64,000 bases of DNA from Methylobacterium sp. GXS13. Its GTDB lineage: Bacteria; Pseudomonadota; Alphaproteobacteria; Rhizobiales; Beijerinckiaceae. Shown piece after piece: positions 9,165 to 18,235 of the stretch. Location of the stretch: the NCBI RefSeq assembly GCF_001455965.1, contig NZ_LKKO01000080.1, positions 1 to 64,000 on the forward strand. The letters run 5' to 3'. A program made the translations under genes and the position numbers. The notes below the pieces were generated by a model. It was not told the origin of the DNA. It saw only the letters and a program-made list of their open reading frames with translations, and made no database searches. Each line of letters starts with the position of its first letter. Position 1 is the stretch's first letter.

Positions 9165-11276
9165 TTATTCCGCCGGTTGCGGCGCGCGGCGTTCCCGCGG
9201 GGTGAAGACGCTGCCCTGGGGCTCAAGGACGATCCGCCGGTCGTGGAACGCGTCCAGCGTCGAGCGGTGGCCGATGGAGACGATGGTGGTGTCGGGCAGC
9301 CGCTCGCGCAGCATCGCGTAGATTTTCGCCTCGGAGGGCTCGTCCAGGGAGGCGGTGGATTCGTCGAGGAACAGCCAGGCGGGCTTGGCCAGGATCGCCC
9401 GGGCGATGGCGAGGCGCTGCTGCTCGCCCCCCGAGAGGCGCCGCTCCCAGGTGTCGGTCTCGTCCAAGCGGTCGATGAGATGCGGGAGCTGCGCCGCCGT
9501 CAGCGCATCCCGGATCGCGGCATCCGAGAACTGGTCGGTGGTGTTCGGGTAGACCACGGCGCCCCGCAGGGTCCCCTGCGGAATGTAGGGCCGCTGCGGC
9601 AGGAGCAGCGTCGATTGGCCGGCCGGCACGTCGACCCGGCCCTTGCCGAACGGCCAGATCCCGGCGATCGCCCGGAACAGCGTCGACTTGCCGGAGCCCG
9701 AGGGGCCGGTGACCAGAGTCGCGCCGCCGCGGGCCAGGGTCAGTTCCGGCGCCGACACGATCTCGCGGCCATCCGGCAGGGCGAGAACCAGCCCGCGCGC
9801 GGTGACGCCGTTGGCGGTCTCGTTGCCCTGGACCAGTCCGTAGCCCGCCGATTCCAGCGCCTCGGCCTTGCTCATCGCCCGGCGGAAGGACCCGAGACGG
9901 ATGGTGTTCGCCTTGTAGGAGGCGAGCGTGGTGTAGGAATCCACGAAGAACGACAGGGAACTCTGCACCTGTCCGAACGCCTGCGAGGTCTGCTGGAGCG
10001 CGCCCAGGGTGATCTTCTTGGCGAAGAAGGACGGGGCGGCGAGGACCATCGGGAAGATGACGCTCGCCTGCCGGTAGCTGAACGTGAAGGCGATCAGCTT
10101 GATGCGGCGGAAGATGATGCCGACGTAATTGTCGATGATCATGTGGAACAGCGAGCCGAGACGCGTGGCCTCGGCGCGCTCGCCGCGCAGCAGCGCGATC
10201 TGCTCCGAATAGATCCGGTTGCGGGCCAGCGAGAAGCGGAAATCGGCCTCGACCTGCTCCTGCCGGAAGTTCAGCCCGATCAGGGGCCGGCCGATCAGGT
10301 GGGTGAGCCAGGTGCCGACCACCGCGTAGGCGATCACCAGCCAGACCAGGAAGCCCGGGATCACCGTGTCGGTGAACGGCACGACGAAGTCGCGCGACAG
10401 CGTCCACAGGATCACGATGAACGAGACGAGCTGCGCCGCCTGGCTGAGCAGCCGGATCGACAGGCTCGCGGTCTGCTGGATGAACAGGTTGACGTCGGCC
10501 TGGATACGCTGGTCCGGGTTGTCCGCCTCCTCGTCGGTGAACGGGATCCGGTAATGGGTGCCCTTGCCGAGCCAGCGCTCGTACAGGCTGTGGGTCAGCC
10601 AGGTGCGCCAGCGGATGTGCAGCGAGGAATCGACGAACAGGTCGAACATGCCGATGGCGATGTTGAGCGTCGCCAGTGGGACGAAGATCCAGAGCAGCTG
10701 GTACCAGAACGCCGCCGCGTCGTATTCCTGCAGCGAGTTGTAGATGTCGCGGTAGAAGAAGTTGAACCGCAGGGTCAGCGCCACGTCGGCGAAGTTCACG
10801 AAGATCGACAGGGCGACGAGGTTGCGCCCGATCCGGCCCTCGGTGCTGCCGAACCAGCGGAACAGGCCGATCTCCTTGGTCGGCTTATCGCGGTTGGCGA
10901 AATACGGGTCGGCGATGTCGGTGATCGCGCGGATCGGCTCGAGATGCGAGACGCCGAGCACGATGGCGCCGAACACCACCGCGCCGGTGGCCGCGAAGTC
11001 GGGCGGCAGCAGCGCCGCCACCACCGGGGGCAGCAGGCCCATGGCGGCCACGGTCTTCATGCCGGCGAGCAGCAAGTAGCCGAACCCGTAGACCGAGACG
11101 AACACCTTCAGGTAGGCGGAGATGCCGTTCGCCGCGAGCAGGATGCCGGCCATCACGAAGCCGGCCAGCGAGACGTAGAGCGGCGGGCTGGGGATCCCCG
11201 GGAGCGCCAGCAGGATCAGCGCGGCCAAGGCCGTGAGCACGGCCTGGATCCCGAGCCCGGTCCTGAGTGAAGCCAC
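9165..11276 (-). CDS. ABC transporter, fused permease and ATPase (SbmA/YddA type)
   Basis: A half-transporter of about 703 residues. The N-terminal third has several hydrophobic segments, then a permease domain of the ABC_membrane_2 type (VNFADVALTLRFNFFYRDIYN; WRTWLTHSLYERWL; VIPGFLVWLVIAYAVVGT), and the last 200 residues form the ATPase with Walker A GPSGSGKST, signature LSGGEQQR, Walker B AWLFLDEST and the switch IGHR. Relatives include YddA, SbmA/BacA and peroxisomal ABCD proteins, which handle peptides, vitamin B12-like compounds or acyl-CoA; the substrate here is unknown. I prefer GTG 11276 (GGCGGGAG upstream) to the TTG-type start at 11351. It stands alone. Confidence 0.88.
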   Translation of the reverse strand: MASLRTGLGIQAVLTALAALILLALPGIPSPPLYVSLAGFVMAGILLAANGISAYLKVFVSVYGFGYLLLAGMKTVAAMGLLPPVVAALLPPDFAATGAVVFGAIVLGVSHLEPIRAITDIADPYFANRDKPTKEIGLFRWFGSTEGRIGRNLVALSIFVNFADVALTLRFNFFYRDIYNSLQEYDAAAFWYQLLWIFVPLATLNIAIGMFDLFVDSSLHIRWRTWLTHSLYERWLGKGTHYRIPFTDEEADNPDQRIQADVNLFIQQTASLSIRLLSQAAQLVSFIVILWTLSRDFVVPFTDTVIPGFLVWLVIAYAVVGTWLTHLIGRPLIGLNFRQEQVEADFRFSLARNRIYSEQIALLRGERAEATRLGSLFHMIIDNYVGIIFRRIKLIAFTFSYRQASVIFPMVLAAPSFFAKKITLGALQQTSQAFGQVQSSLSFFVDSYTTLASYKANTIRLGSFRRAMSKAEALESAGYGLVQGNETANGVTARGLVLALPDGREIVSAPELTLARGGATLVTGPSGSGKSTLFRAIAGIWPFGKGRVDVPAGQSTLLLPQRPYIPQGTLRGAVVYPNTTDQFSDAAIRDALTAAQLPHLIDRLDETDTWERRLSGGEQQRLAIARAILAKPAWLFLDESTASLDEPSEAKIYAMLRERLPDTTIVSIGHRSTLDAFHDRRIVLEPQGSVFTPRERRAPQPAE

Positions 11277-11427
11277 GCGTGTCTCCCGCCTAACGTGAGC
11301 GCCCCTTTGGGAACGCAACCCGGCGGCCTTGGCCTTGGGTCGTGGCGACAACGTGGCACTTCGCGTGTGCTGTCACGTGAAAGTTTCGTCAGAATCCGGC
11401 GGTCGCGACGTCACGCCGCTTCCCGCG

Positions 11428-11748
11428 CTACCAGTTCCACTCCTCGAAGCCCGGCTCGCGACAGCGATAGCCGATCGGGCATTGCGGATTGTCGCGGGTG
11501 GGGACGAAGCGCAGTTCCGCGATCTCGGAGCCGTTGCACTGGTCGGGGCCGCTGACGAAGCGCTCCGAATTCGTCCCACCGGCGATCACAACGTCGCCCT
11601 CGTTCTTGATGAGCGCCATCGCCTCCGCGCAGGTCATTCGCGTTGTCCCGGCGGGACGCGGCGTCCGGGATTGCTGGGCGAGCGCGCCCGCCCCGATCGC
11701 GCCAGCGACCAAGTGAATGCACAGCCAGGCGAGGACCAGCGGCCTCAT
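11428..11748 (-). CDS. Small secreted Cys-containing protein (106 aa)
   Basis: From ATG 11748 the product has a clear signal peptide (RPLVLAWLCIHLVAGAIGAG, cleavage near ALA-QQ) and a mature chain of about 80 residues with conserved-looking Cys pairs (MTCAEAMALI, GPDQCNGSEIA, NPQCPIGYRCREPG), ending FEEWNW. The Cys pattern suggests one or two disulfides in the periplasm. I do not recognise the family. An upstream extension to 11880 is open but lacks signal-peptide logic. The 295 bases from 11749 to 12043 hold no other gene I can support. Confidence 0.6.
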   Translation of the reverse strand: MRPLVLAWLCIHLVAGAIGAGALAQQSRTPRPAGTTRMTCAEAMALIKNEGDVVIAGGTNSERFVSGPDQCNGSEIAELRFVPTRDNPQCPIGYRCREPGFEEWNW

Positions 11749-12043
11749 CAAGAGTGGGTTCCAGAACGCACGCACCCGAGAAGAAAGTCCTCGGGTCTCG
11801 CGCCATCCTGCACGGCTGAGGGGCCCGCGACTGTCACCGGAATGCGCCACCATGCGGCTTTCGCCGTTGGACCGCCGCAATCACCGGATTATGGGATTCC
11901 CGGACCACGGAGAGCGCTCGTCACTTCGGGACCGCGGATGCCCCAGGGGCAGCCCCGGCACGAGCCTCCCGGTCGGCCCTCCGGCACGCGCCTCCGGCGC
12001 CCAGCGTGCCGGCCGACGTGCGCTGGAGCCCAGGGACCCGCAG

Positions 12044-12676
12044 ATGTCCGCCCTCTCGATCCTCGATGTTTCGGCCGTGCGCGCCGCCCCGGTGGCCCGC
12101 GAGCCCTACCCGTACACCCTCGGCACCAACGTCCTGAACCCGGACGCGATCGACGCGATCCGGCGCGACTTTCCGGACATCGCCAAGCCCGGCTACCTGA
12201 CGGTGGACGAGGTCGCCCTCAAGGGCCGGTTCAAGGCGCTGATCGACGAGCTGGAGAGCGACGCCTTCTCGGAGATCCTCGGCGAGAAGTTCGGCATCGA
12301 CCTCGTCTCCTGCCCGCGGCTCACCACGATCATGCGGAAGAGCCAGCTGAAATACGGCTCGATCCACACCGACGGCCCGTCGAAGGTGCTGACGCTGCTC
12401 GTCTACATGAACGACGCCTGGGATGCCCCGGCGGCCGGCCGCCTGCGGGTCCTTTATGATGGCCGCAACTACGCGCCGTTCGCGGTCGAGGTGCCCCCGA
12501 CCATGGGGACGATGTTCGCCTTCCTGCGGGCCGACAATTCCTGGCACGGCCACGAGCCGTTCGAGGGCGAGCGCCGGGTCGTCCAGGTCGCCTGGCTCAA
12601 GGACGCGACGGAACTGGAGCGCAAGCGCAAGCGCAACCGCACGGCGCAGTTCCTGAAGGGGATCTTCGGGCGCTGA
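12044..12676 (+). CDS. 2-oxoglutarate/Fe(II)-dependent oxygenase family protein
   Basis: From ATG 12044 the 210-residue protein contains the iron-binding HTDGPSK motif (His-x-Asp near residue 105) and the distal His/Arg region SWHGHEPFEGERRVVQVAW near 165-183, matching the double-stranded beta-helix fold of 2OG-Fe(II) oxygenases. Hydrophobic strands KVLTLLVYMN and GTMFAFLR fit between. The basic C-terminus (ERKRKRNRTAQFL) might bind nucleic acid or membrane surfaces. The substrate is unknown; possibilities include protein, small-molecule or polysaccharide hydroxylation. The start is chosen because the upstream open frame is Arg/Pro/Gly-rich and looks noncoding. Confidence 0.75.
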   Translation: MSALSILDVSAVRAAPVAREPYPYTLGTNVLNPDAIDAIRRDFPDIAKPGYLTVDEVALKGRFKALIDELESDAFSEILGEKFGIDLVSCPRLTTIMRKSQLKYGSIHTDGPSKVLTLLVYMNDAWDAPAAGRLRVLYDGRNYAPFAVEVPPTMGTMFAFLRADNSWHGHEPFEGERRVVQVAWLKDATELERKRKRNRTAQFLKGIFGR

Positions 12677-12774
12677 GCACGGCGGCAGTTCCCCATAGTC
12701 TCTTGTTGGGGCATGCTTTTCACCCGCAGGCCGGTGACCGAATCGGCACCGGATGCCTGGACCAGGGGGATCGA

Positions 12775-13431
12775 ATGGGCGCGGTCGTGCTGGCCGATCC
12801 GGGTGAGGAGACCCGAACCGGTTCCAAGCGCCGCTTCATCGTGCCGGACCTCCTCGTGCTCGGCTGGGTGGGGCTGTTCGCCTACAGCGCGGTCTACCTG
12901 ACCGAGGACCTGCCGTTCCGCTCCCAGCCCGCCGCGACCCGGCCGGCGCCGAAGCCCCCCGGCCGCCGGGTCGTGATGCTCGACATGCCGGAGGAGGCCA
13001 TCCCGGACGTGCAGCGCCCCGACGCCGCGTTGCAGGCCGCGACGCAGGCGGCCCCGAGCCAGGCACCGCCGAGCACGCGGGCGGCCGCCTCCGCCCCGAT
13101 GGCGGCCGCATCCGCCAAGCCGCAGACCTTGGGCAGCGCCGAGTTCGTCGGGATCTGGGGCCCGACCGCCGAGGCCTGCGGCGCCCGCTCCCGCCGCCGG
13201 GGCTTCATCCCGGCCACGATCACGCAGGAGCGCGCCCGGGCCGGAAGGACGATCTGCACGTTCCACGACAGCCGGCGGGTCGGCAACGCCTGGGTGATGG
13301 GTGCCGAATGCAGCGACCGCGGCCGGCACTGGTCCTCCCAGGTCCGCCTCATGGTCGCCGGCGACCGCCTCACCTGGTCGAGCGCGCGCGGCACCGCGGC
13401 TTATGTCCGCTGTGGCCGGCGCGGAGGGTGA
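12775..13431 (+). CDS. Single-pass membrane-anchored hypothetical protein
   Basis: From ATG 12775, with AGGGGGA just upstream, the 218-residue protein has a short cytoplasmic N-terminus, one membrane segment (VPDLLVLGWVGLFAYSAVYL, about residues 25-44), a long Pro/Ala-rich linker (about 50-115) and a C-terminal domain with GIWGPTAEACGARSRRRGFIP, CTFHDSRR, GAECSDRGRHW and YVRCGRRGG. The four Cys probably pair. The C-terminal domain resembles small lipocalin-like or protease-inhibitor-like domains seen in other Rhizobiales hypothetical proteins, but I cannot assign a function. It converges on lpxB. Confidence 0.65.
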   Translation: MGAVVLADPGEETRTGSKRRFIVPDLLVLGWVGLFAYSAVYLTEDLPFRSQPAATRPAPKPPGRRVVMLDMPEEAIPDVQRPDAALQAATQAAPSQAPPSTRAAASAPMAAASAKPQTLGSAEFVGIWGPTAEACGARSRRRGFIPATITQERARAGRTICTFHDSRRVGNAWVMGAECSDRGRHWSSQVRLMVAGDRLTWSSARGTAAYVRCGRRGG

Positions 13432-13486
13432 GCAGCACTCTACGGCAACAGTTCCCGGTTGGGCTTCTCGGCCGATAATGCCCGCT

Positions 13487-13580
13487 CCGTCATTGCGAGC
13501 GCAGCGAAGCAACCCAGGGCAGCGCGCGATCTGAAACCGTGCCGTTTCACGAGGTTGCTTCGCTGCGCTCGCAATGACGG
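13487..13580. repeat. Perfect 28-bp inverted repeat between convergent genes
   Basis: Arms at 13487-13514 and 13553-13580 are exact reverse complements (core CATTGCGAGCGCAGCGAAGC) around a 38-base spacer. The sequence resembles widely dispersed palindromic repeats of proteobacterial genomes. It lies between the 3' ends of the preceding plus-strand gene and lpxB, so it may also stop transcription. Confidence 0.85.
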
Positions 13581-13640
13581 TGGGAACTTCGCCTGACCTG
13601 CACCGGAACGTCCGTTTCGGCTCCGGTCATCCTCGATACG

Positions 13641-14831
13641 TCAGGCGATCCCGCTCATCCGCCCCCCGGCGGCGGCGTTCAAAACAATCCGTGCGGCGGC
13701 CTGGCTCGGCGTGTCGTCGCCGGAGAGCCGCATCGTCCCGTCGATGCGGGAGAGCGCATCGCTCTGCGCGTCCCGCTCCGCCCCGCCGACCAGCAGGGGC
13801 AGCAGCGCCCGGGTGAGACGCTCGGGGGTGCACGCGGCCTGGACGAATTCCGGCATGGCGTTGTCGGCCAGGATCAGGTTCGGAAGCACGATGCTTGGGA
13901 CCTGGATCAGGCGCCGGGCGATGAACTCTTCCGCCCGCGAGACCTTGTAGGCCACCACCATCGGGACGCCGGCCAGAGCCAGCTCCAGCGTGACCGTGCC
14001 GGAGGCCGCGAGCGCCGCCCGGGCGCCCCGGAAGGCGGCGTATTTCGACTCCCCGCCGGTGAGAACCCGCACCGGCACGGGCCAATCCAGGGCCAGTCGC
14101 TCGATCAACGCCCGGTGGCGGGTCACCGCGGGCAGCACCGCCTCGACCTCCAGGATGCGGGAGACCTGCTCCAGCACCCGCCCGAACACCGGCATCAGCC
14201 GGTCGATCTCGGCCCGGCGCGAGCCCGGCAGGATCACCAGGCTATAGGGCACCGCCTCCCGCCGCCGGATCTCGGCGCCGGAGGGGCGCAATTCCGAAAA
14301 GCGCTCGATCAGCGGATGGCCGACATAGGTGCAGGGCGGGCCGCCGAGCCGCCGATGCGCCTCCGGCTCGAACGGCAGCAGCGCCATCACATGGTCGATG
14401 AAGCCGCGCATGCCCTTGGCCCGCCACGGTCGCCAGGCCCAGACGCTCGGCGACACGTAGTCGACGATCGGGATGCCGGGGGCTGCCTTCCGGACCCGCT
14501 GGGCCACGGCGTGGGTGAAGCCCGGGCTGTCGATGATCACCAGCACGTCGGGCCGGGCGCGCACCACGGCGTTCGCCGTTTCGCGGATCCGGCGCAGCAG
14601 GGTCCGGGCGCGGGCCAGCACCGGCAGGTAGCCCATGACGGCGACGTCATCGAGGGGGAACAGGGAGACGAACCCCTCCTCGGCCATGGCCTCGCCGCCG
14701 ACCCCGCCGAACACGGTCCCGGGCGCGGTCGCGCGCAGGGCCCGCATCAGCTTGGCCCCGAGCTGGTCGCCCGAATCCTCGCCGGCCACCAGCCAGATGT
14801 TTTTGGATGGGAACACGGAGGCGGCGCTCAC
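13641..14831 (-). CDS. lpxB: Lipid-A-disaccharide synthase
   Basis: Joins UDP-2,3-diacylglucosamine and 2,3-diacylglucosamine 1-phosphate to form the tetraacyl disaccharide 1-phosphate, on the inner face of the cytoplasmic membrane. The 396-residue protein (GT19 family) has the N-terminal VAGEDSGDQLGAKLMRAL, YVSPSVWAWRPWR, the conserved YVGHPL, LPGSRRAEI, and the acceptor-side SGTVTLELALAGVPMVVAY. Its ATG overlaps the lpxI stop by four bases (ATGA), indicating translational coupling. It is the last gene of the bamA-lpx block. Confidence 0.96.
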   Translation of the reverse strand: MSAASVFPSKNIWLVAGEDSGDQLGAKLMRALRATAPGTVFGGVGGEAMAEEGFVSLFPLDDVAVMGYLPVLARARTLLRRIRETANAVVRARPDVLVIIDSPGFTHAVAQRVRKAAPGIPIVDYVSPSVWAWRPWRAKGMRGFIDHVMALLPFEPEAHRRLGGPPCTYVGHPLIERFSELRPSGAEIRRREAVPYSLVILPGSRRAEIDRLMPVFGRVLEQVSRILEVEAVLPAVTRHRALIERLALDWPVPVRVLTGGESKYAAFRGARAALAASGTVTLELALAGVPMVVAYKVSRAEEFIARRLIQVPSIVLPNLILADNAMPEFVQAACTPERLTRALLPLLVGGAERDAQSDALSRIDGTMRLSGDDTPSQAAARIVLNAAAGGRMSGIA

Positions 14832-15691
14832 GGCTCGGCTCCGTAGCCGACCAGGAACAGCCCCAGGCGGTCGGCCTCTGCGGCAGTGGCCGCACGGTCG
14901 ATCACCAGGGTGCCGCCGGCCTCCAACGCCAGGCCGACGCAGCCGGCGGCGGCGGCGTTGCGCACCGTCCGGGGGCCGATGGCCGGCAGGTCGATGCGCA
15001 GGTCCTGGCCGACCTTCGGCGCCTTCACCAGCACGGTCGCGGGCAGCGCCCGCCCCCGCCCGAACGGCTTGCGCCCGAGCGCCCGGGCGCGGGCGAGCAT
15101 GCGGTCGGTCCCCTCCGGCCCCTCGACCGCGATCACCCGCTCGCCCGAGACCGCCGCGGCCTGACCGAGATCGTAGGGCGCGAGCGCGTCGAGCACCCCG
15201 CGCCCGGTGCGGATCGATATCTCGGCATCGCCATCGGGGCCCATGCGCCCGAGGCGGCCCTTCGGGCAGAGGAGATCGGGGGCGGCCTCGTGGACGCCCA
15301 GCACCCGGTGGCCCTCCTCCTCGACCAGCGCCAGGGCGGCGCGCAGCAGCCGGTCGTCGCCGCCGCCGGCGATCGCCCGCAGGGTCTCACGGTTGCGCAA
15401 AGCCGCGCCGGCATTGAGCAAGGCGGCCGGACTCGGCCGGGAGACCCCGCCCGCCGGCACCATCACGGCCGGCCCCCAGCGGCGCAGCAGCTTGAGGATC
15501 GCCGCGAGGTCGAGGAGATCGACGGTGGCGTCGGCCCGGGCGCGCAGGGACCTATCGGTGAAGCCGCGGAGCGCAATCAGCCGGAACGGCCTTTGCGTCC
15601 GGGTCAGCGACTCGGCGACGAGCTCCGGCAACCGGCCGGCGCCGGCGATCAGGACGAGCGTGCCCTCGGGCAGCGGAGCGGCCTCGGCCAT
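14828..15691 (-). CDS. lpxI: UDP-2,3-diacylglucosamine diphosphatase, LpxI type
   Basis: Hydrolyses UDP-2,3-diacylglucosamine to lipid X and UMP; LpxI replaces LpxH in many alphaproteobacteria. From ATG 15691 the protein is 287 residues with LVLIAGAGRLPELVAESL at the start, VDLLDLAAILKLLRRWG in the N-terminal domain, and the C-terminal DUF1009-type catalytic region with GTDRMLARA, VLVKAPKVGQDLRIDLPAIGP (shortened: VLVKAPKVGQDLRIDLP) and AGCVGLALEAGGTLV. It sits between lpxA (ten-base gap) and lpxB (four-base overlap), which supports the assignment. No strong ribosome binding site is visible, consistent with coupling to lpxA translation. Confidence 0.92.
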   Translation of the reverse strand: MAEAAPLPEGTLVLIAGAGRLPELVAESLTRTQRPFRLIALRGFTDRSLRARADATVDLLDLAAILKLLRRWGPAVMVPAGGVSRPSPAALLNAGAALRNRETLRAIAGGGDDRLLRAALALVEEEGHRVLGVHEAAPDLLCPKGRLGRMGPDGDAEISIRTGRGVLDALAPYDLGQAAAVSGERVIAVEGPEGTDRMLARARALGRKPFGRGRALPATVLVKAPKVGQDLRIDLPAIGPRTVRNAAAAGCVGLALEAGGTLVIDRAATAAEADRLGLFLVGYGAEP

Positions 15692-15701
15692 GCGGGGAGG
15701 C

Positions 15702-16520
15702 TCAGGCCGCCCCGATCGGAACCGGAAGCTCGCGCGGCGTGCAGATCGAGCGCTTGCCGCCGGCGCGGATGAAGGCAAGGATCTCGGACACGGCGGTGTG
15801 GGACTCGAAGGTCGCGGCCACGTCCTCGACCCGCTCCATCAGCGTGCCCTCGGGGGCGAACAGCAGCCGGTAGGCCCGCCGGAGGGCGTGGATGTCCTCG
15901 CGGGCGAAGCCCCGGCGCTGCAGGCCGATGATGTTGAGCCCCGATAGGTAGGCGCGGTTGCCGAGCACCATGCCGTACGGGATGCAGTCGTTCTCCAAGC
16001 CCGAGAGGCCGCCCACGAAGGCATGCGCGCCGACGCGCGCGAACTGGATCACGGCGGCGCCGCCGCCCAGGATCGCATAATCGCCGACGCTGCAATGGCC
16101 GGCCAGCATCACGTTGTTCGAGAAGATGACGTGATCGCCGACCCGGCAATCGTGGCCGACATGGGAGTTCGCCAGGAAGGTGCAGTGATCGCCGATCGCG
16201 GTCTCGAGGCCGCCCCCGCTGGTGCCGGGGTTCATGGTCACGCCCTCGCGGATCAGGCAATCGGCCCCGATCGTCAGCGTCGAGGCCTCGCCCTTGTATT
16301 TCAGATCCTGCGGCTGATGGCCGATGGAGGCGAAGGGGAAGATCCGGGTGCGGGGGCCGATCGTGGTGCGGCCGGCCAGCACCACGTGGCTGAGGAGCTC
16401 GCAGCTGTCACCGAGCACGACCTCAGGCCCGACATGGCAGAACGGGCCGATCCGCGTCCCGTCGCCGATCACCGCGCCGGATTCGATCACGGCGCTCGGG
16501 TGGATGAGGGCGTCGCTCAC
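15702..16520 (-). CDS. lpxA: Acyl-ACP--UDP-N-acetylglucosamine O-acyltransferase
   Basis: First enzyme of lipid A synthesis: adds a 3-hydroxyacyl chain to UDP-GlcNAc. From GTG 16520 the 272-residue protein has a left-handed beta-helix of hexapeptide repeats ([20 protein letters not shown] onward), the catalytic His in [23 protein letters not shown], and the C-terminal helical part with [20 protein letters not shown]. The GTG start overlaps the fabZ stop (GTGA), which is typical coupling. Acyl-chain length cannot be read with confidence. Confidence 0.95.
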   Translation of the reverse strand: MSDALIHPSAVIESGAVIGDGTRIGPFCHVGPEVVLGDSCELLSHVVLAGRTTIGPRTRIFPFASIGHQPQDLKYKGEASTLTIGADCLIREGVTMNPGTSGGGLETAIGDHCTFLANSHVGHDCRVGDHVIFSNNVMLAGHCSVGDYAILGGGAAVIQFARVGAHAFVGGLSGLENDCIPYGMVLGNRAYLSGLNIIGLQRRGFAREDIHALRRAYRLLFAPEGTLMERVEDVAATFESHTAVSEILAFIRAGGKRSICTPRELPVPIGAA

Positions 16521-16993
16521 TCCGTCACCAGCATGGCGCCGATCTCGGCCTCCGCGACCAGCACCCCGTCGACGCGGGCCTCGCCGCGGAACCACCACAT
16601 GGTCCGGCGCTGGTTCATCTTCTTCATGTGGAAGCGCACCTGGTCGCCGGGCGTGACCGGCTTACGGAACTTGCACTTGTCGATGGTCATGAAGAACACC
16701 TGCTTGGTGCGCAGCTCGTCCGTCCGGATGTGGCGGCAGCAGATCGCGCCGGCGGTCTGGGCCATGCCCTCGATCAGCAGCACCCCGGGGAAGACCGGCA
16801 ACCCGGGAAAATGCCCCATGAATTGCGGCTCGTTGGCGGTGACGTTCTTGATCCCGACGCAGGATTCGTCGCGGTCGATCTCGACGATGCGGTCGATCAT
16901 GAGGAACGGGTAGCGGTGCGGCAGCAGCTCCAGCAGCGTCTGGATATCGGCTGTGCCCAGCTCCTCGTTGGTGTCGCGTGCCGCCTCGCTCAT
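16517..16993 (-). CDS. fabZ: 3-hydroxyacyl-ACP dehydratase
   Basis: Dehydrates 3-hydroxyacyl-ACP in fatty-acid elongation, competing with LpxA and LpxD for the same substrate pool. The 158-residue hot-dog-fold protein has [14 protein letters not shown] with the catalytic His, [22 protein letters not shown] (seen as [14 protein letters not shown] with the catalytic Glu in IEGMAQ), and [13 protein letters not shown]. It lies between lpxD (122-base gap) and lpxA. A 7-bp hairpin (17023-17029 with 17036-17042) precedes the start by about 30 bases. Confidence 0.96.
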   Translation of the reverse strand: MSEAARDTNEELGTADIQTLLELLPHRYPFLMIDRIVEIDRDESCVGIKNVTANEPQFMGHFPGLPVFPGVLLIEGMAQTAGAICCRHIRTDELRTKQVFFMTIDKCKFRKPVTPGDQVRFHMKKMNQRRTMWWFRGEARVDGVLVAEAEIGAMLVTE

Positions 16994-17115
16994 CGAATCC
17001 CGTACCTTGCCTCACCGCCATCGGGCGGACCGATATCCGCCCCCCATGACGGGCGGACGCCCTCTTCGGAAGAAATCGCCGGAAGCGCAAGGGTTTCCGG
17101 GACGTGCGGCCGATA

Positions 17116-18186
17116 TCACGCGGCGTCGGGGGCCGGATCCTTCTCCGGGTCCTTGCCCGAGCGCTCGGCCAGGCGTGCCAGCGTCGTGAGCTCGCGGAAC
17201 CAGGCCCGCACGGGTTTTGCCGGCGTTCCGCCCCAGCGGCTTCCCGGGGGGACATCGCGGTTGACGTTGGAGGAGCCGGCGATCTGGGCGCCGCGGCCGA
17301 TGCGCAGATGGCCGACGACGCCGACCTGGCCGCCGAGCACCACGTAGTCTTCGAGGGTGGTCGAACCCGAGATGCCGACGCCGGACACGATCACGCAATG
17401 GCGCCCGATCACGACGTTGTGGGCGATCTGCACCAGGTTATCGATCTTGGTGCCCTCGCCGATCACCGTATCGCGCGAGGCGCCCCGGTCGATCGTCGTG
17501 TTGGCGCCGATCTCGACATCGTCCTGGACGATCACCCGGCCGATCTGCGGCACCTTGAGATGGGTGGCGCCCATGGCGAAGCCGAACCCGTCCTGGCCGA
17601 GCCGGGCGCCGGGATGCAGGATCACCCGGTTGCCGACGAGCGCATGGCTCAAGGTCGTGCCGGCGCCGATGGCGCAATCACGGCCGATCCGGACGCCCGG
17701 GCCGATCACCGCGTTCGGGCCGATGACGCTGCCGGAGCCGATCTCGACGCCGGGCCCGATCACCGCGCCGGGATCGACCGTGACCCCCTCCTCCAGCCGC
17801 GCATCCGGATGGACATGGGCCCCCGGGGCGATGCTGCGGCCGCCGAACTGCGAGCCCGGCCGCATGGCATCCGGGTGCAGGCGCCCGAGCAGGGCCGCGT
17901 AAGCCCGGTACGGGTCACGGGTCACCAGCGCGACGGTTCCGGCCGGGCAGCGTGCCGCGAAGCGCGGGCTCACCAGGCAGGCCCCGGCCCGGGTCGCGGT
18001 GAGTGCCTCGCCGTAGCGGGCATTGTCCATGTAGGCGAGGTGGTGGGGGCCGGCGCTCTCGAGGGGCGCGGCGCCGGTGAGCCGGTATTCCGGGTCCGCG
18101 CCCTCAGGCAGGGCTATGCCAGCGGCGGCGGCGACGTCGGCCAGGGTGAGGGAGCCGGTCGCGGCGAAAAAATCGAGATCTGACAT
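17116..18186 (-). CDS. lpxD: UDP-3-O-(3-hydroxyacyl)glucosamine N-acyltransferase
   Basis: Adds the second, N-linked hydroxyacyl chain in lipid A synthesis. The protein of about 356 residues has an N-terminal uridine-binding domain ([23 protein letters not shown]) followed by a long left-handed beta-helix with hexapeptide repeats and the catalytic His region [13 protein letters not shown] 18186 gives the usual start MSDLDFF; a TTG at 18195 would add three residues and falls at the edge of a hairpin. No clear ribosome binding site is visible for either. Confidence 0.95.
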   Translation of the reverse strand: MSDLDFFAATGSLTLADVAAAAGIALPEGADPEYRLTGAAPLESAGPHHLAYMDNARYGEALTATRAGACLVSPRFAARCPAGTVALVTRDPYRAYAALLGRLHPDAMRPGSQFGGRSIAPGAHVHPDARLEEGVTVDPGAVIGPGVEIGSGSVIGPNAVIGPGVRIGRDCAIGAGTTLSHALVGNRVILHPGARLGQDGFGFAMGATHLKVPQIGRVIVQDDVEIGANTTIDRGASRDTVIGEGTKIDNLVQIAHNVVIGRHCVIVSGVGISGSTTLEDYVVLGGQVGVVGHLRIGRGAQIAGSSNVNRDVPPGSRWGGTPAKPVRAWFRELTTLARLAERSGKDPEKDPAPDAA

Positions 18187-18195
18187 GCCTGACAA

Positions 18196-18224
18196 CGCGC
18201 CGGCCGGAAAACCCGGCCGGCGCG
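18196..18224 (-). other. Hairpin between bamA and lpxD
   Basis: A perfect 12-bp GC-only stem (18196-18207 with 18213-18224) with a five-base loop occupies most of the 49 bases between the bamA stop and the lpxD ATG. No T-tract follows on the transcribed strand, so it is more likely a processing or attenuation element than a full terminator. Confidence 0.55.
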
Positions 18225-18235
18225 CCTGTATTTTA

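Noticed and set aside
9177-11270. Long plus-strand frame (697 aa) opposite the ABC transporter
   Set aside because: Shadow frame with repetitive charged composition; the minus strand has complete ABC motifs.
12703-12774. Upstream extension of the membrane-anchored hypothetical protein
   Set aside because: ATG 12775 has a good purine-rich site and the extension has no recognisable feature.
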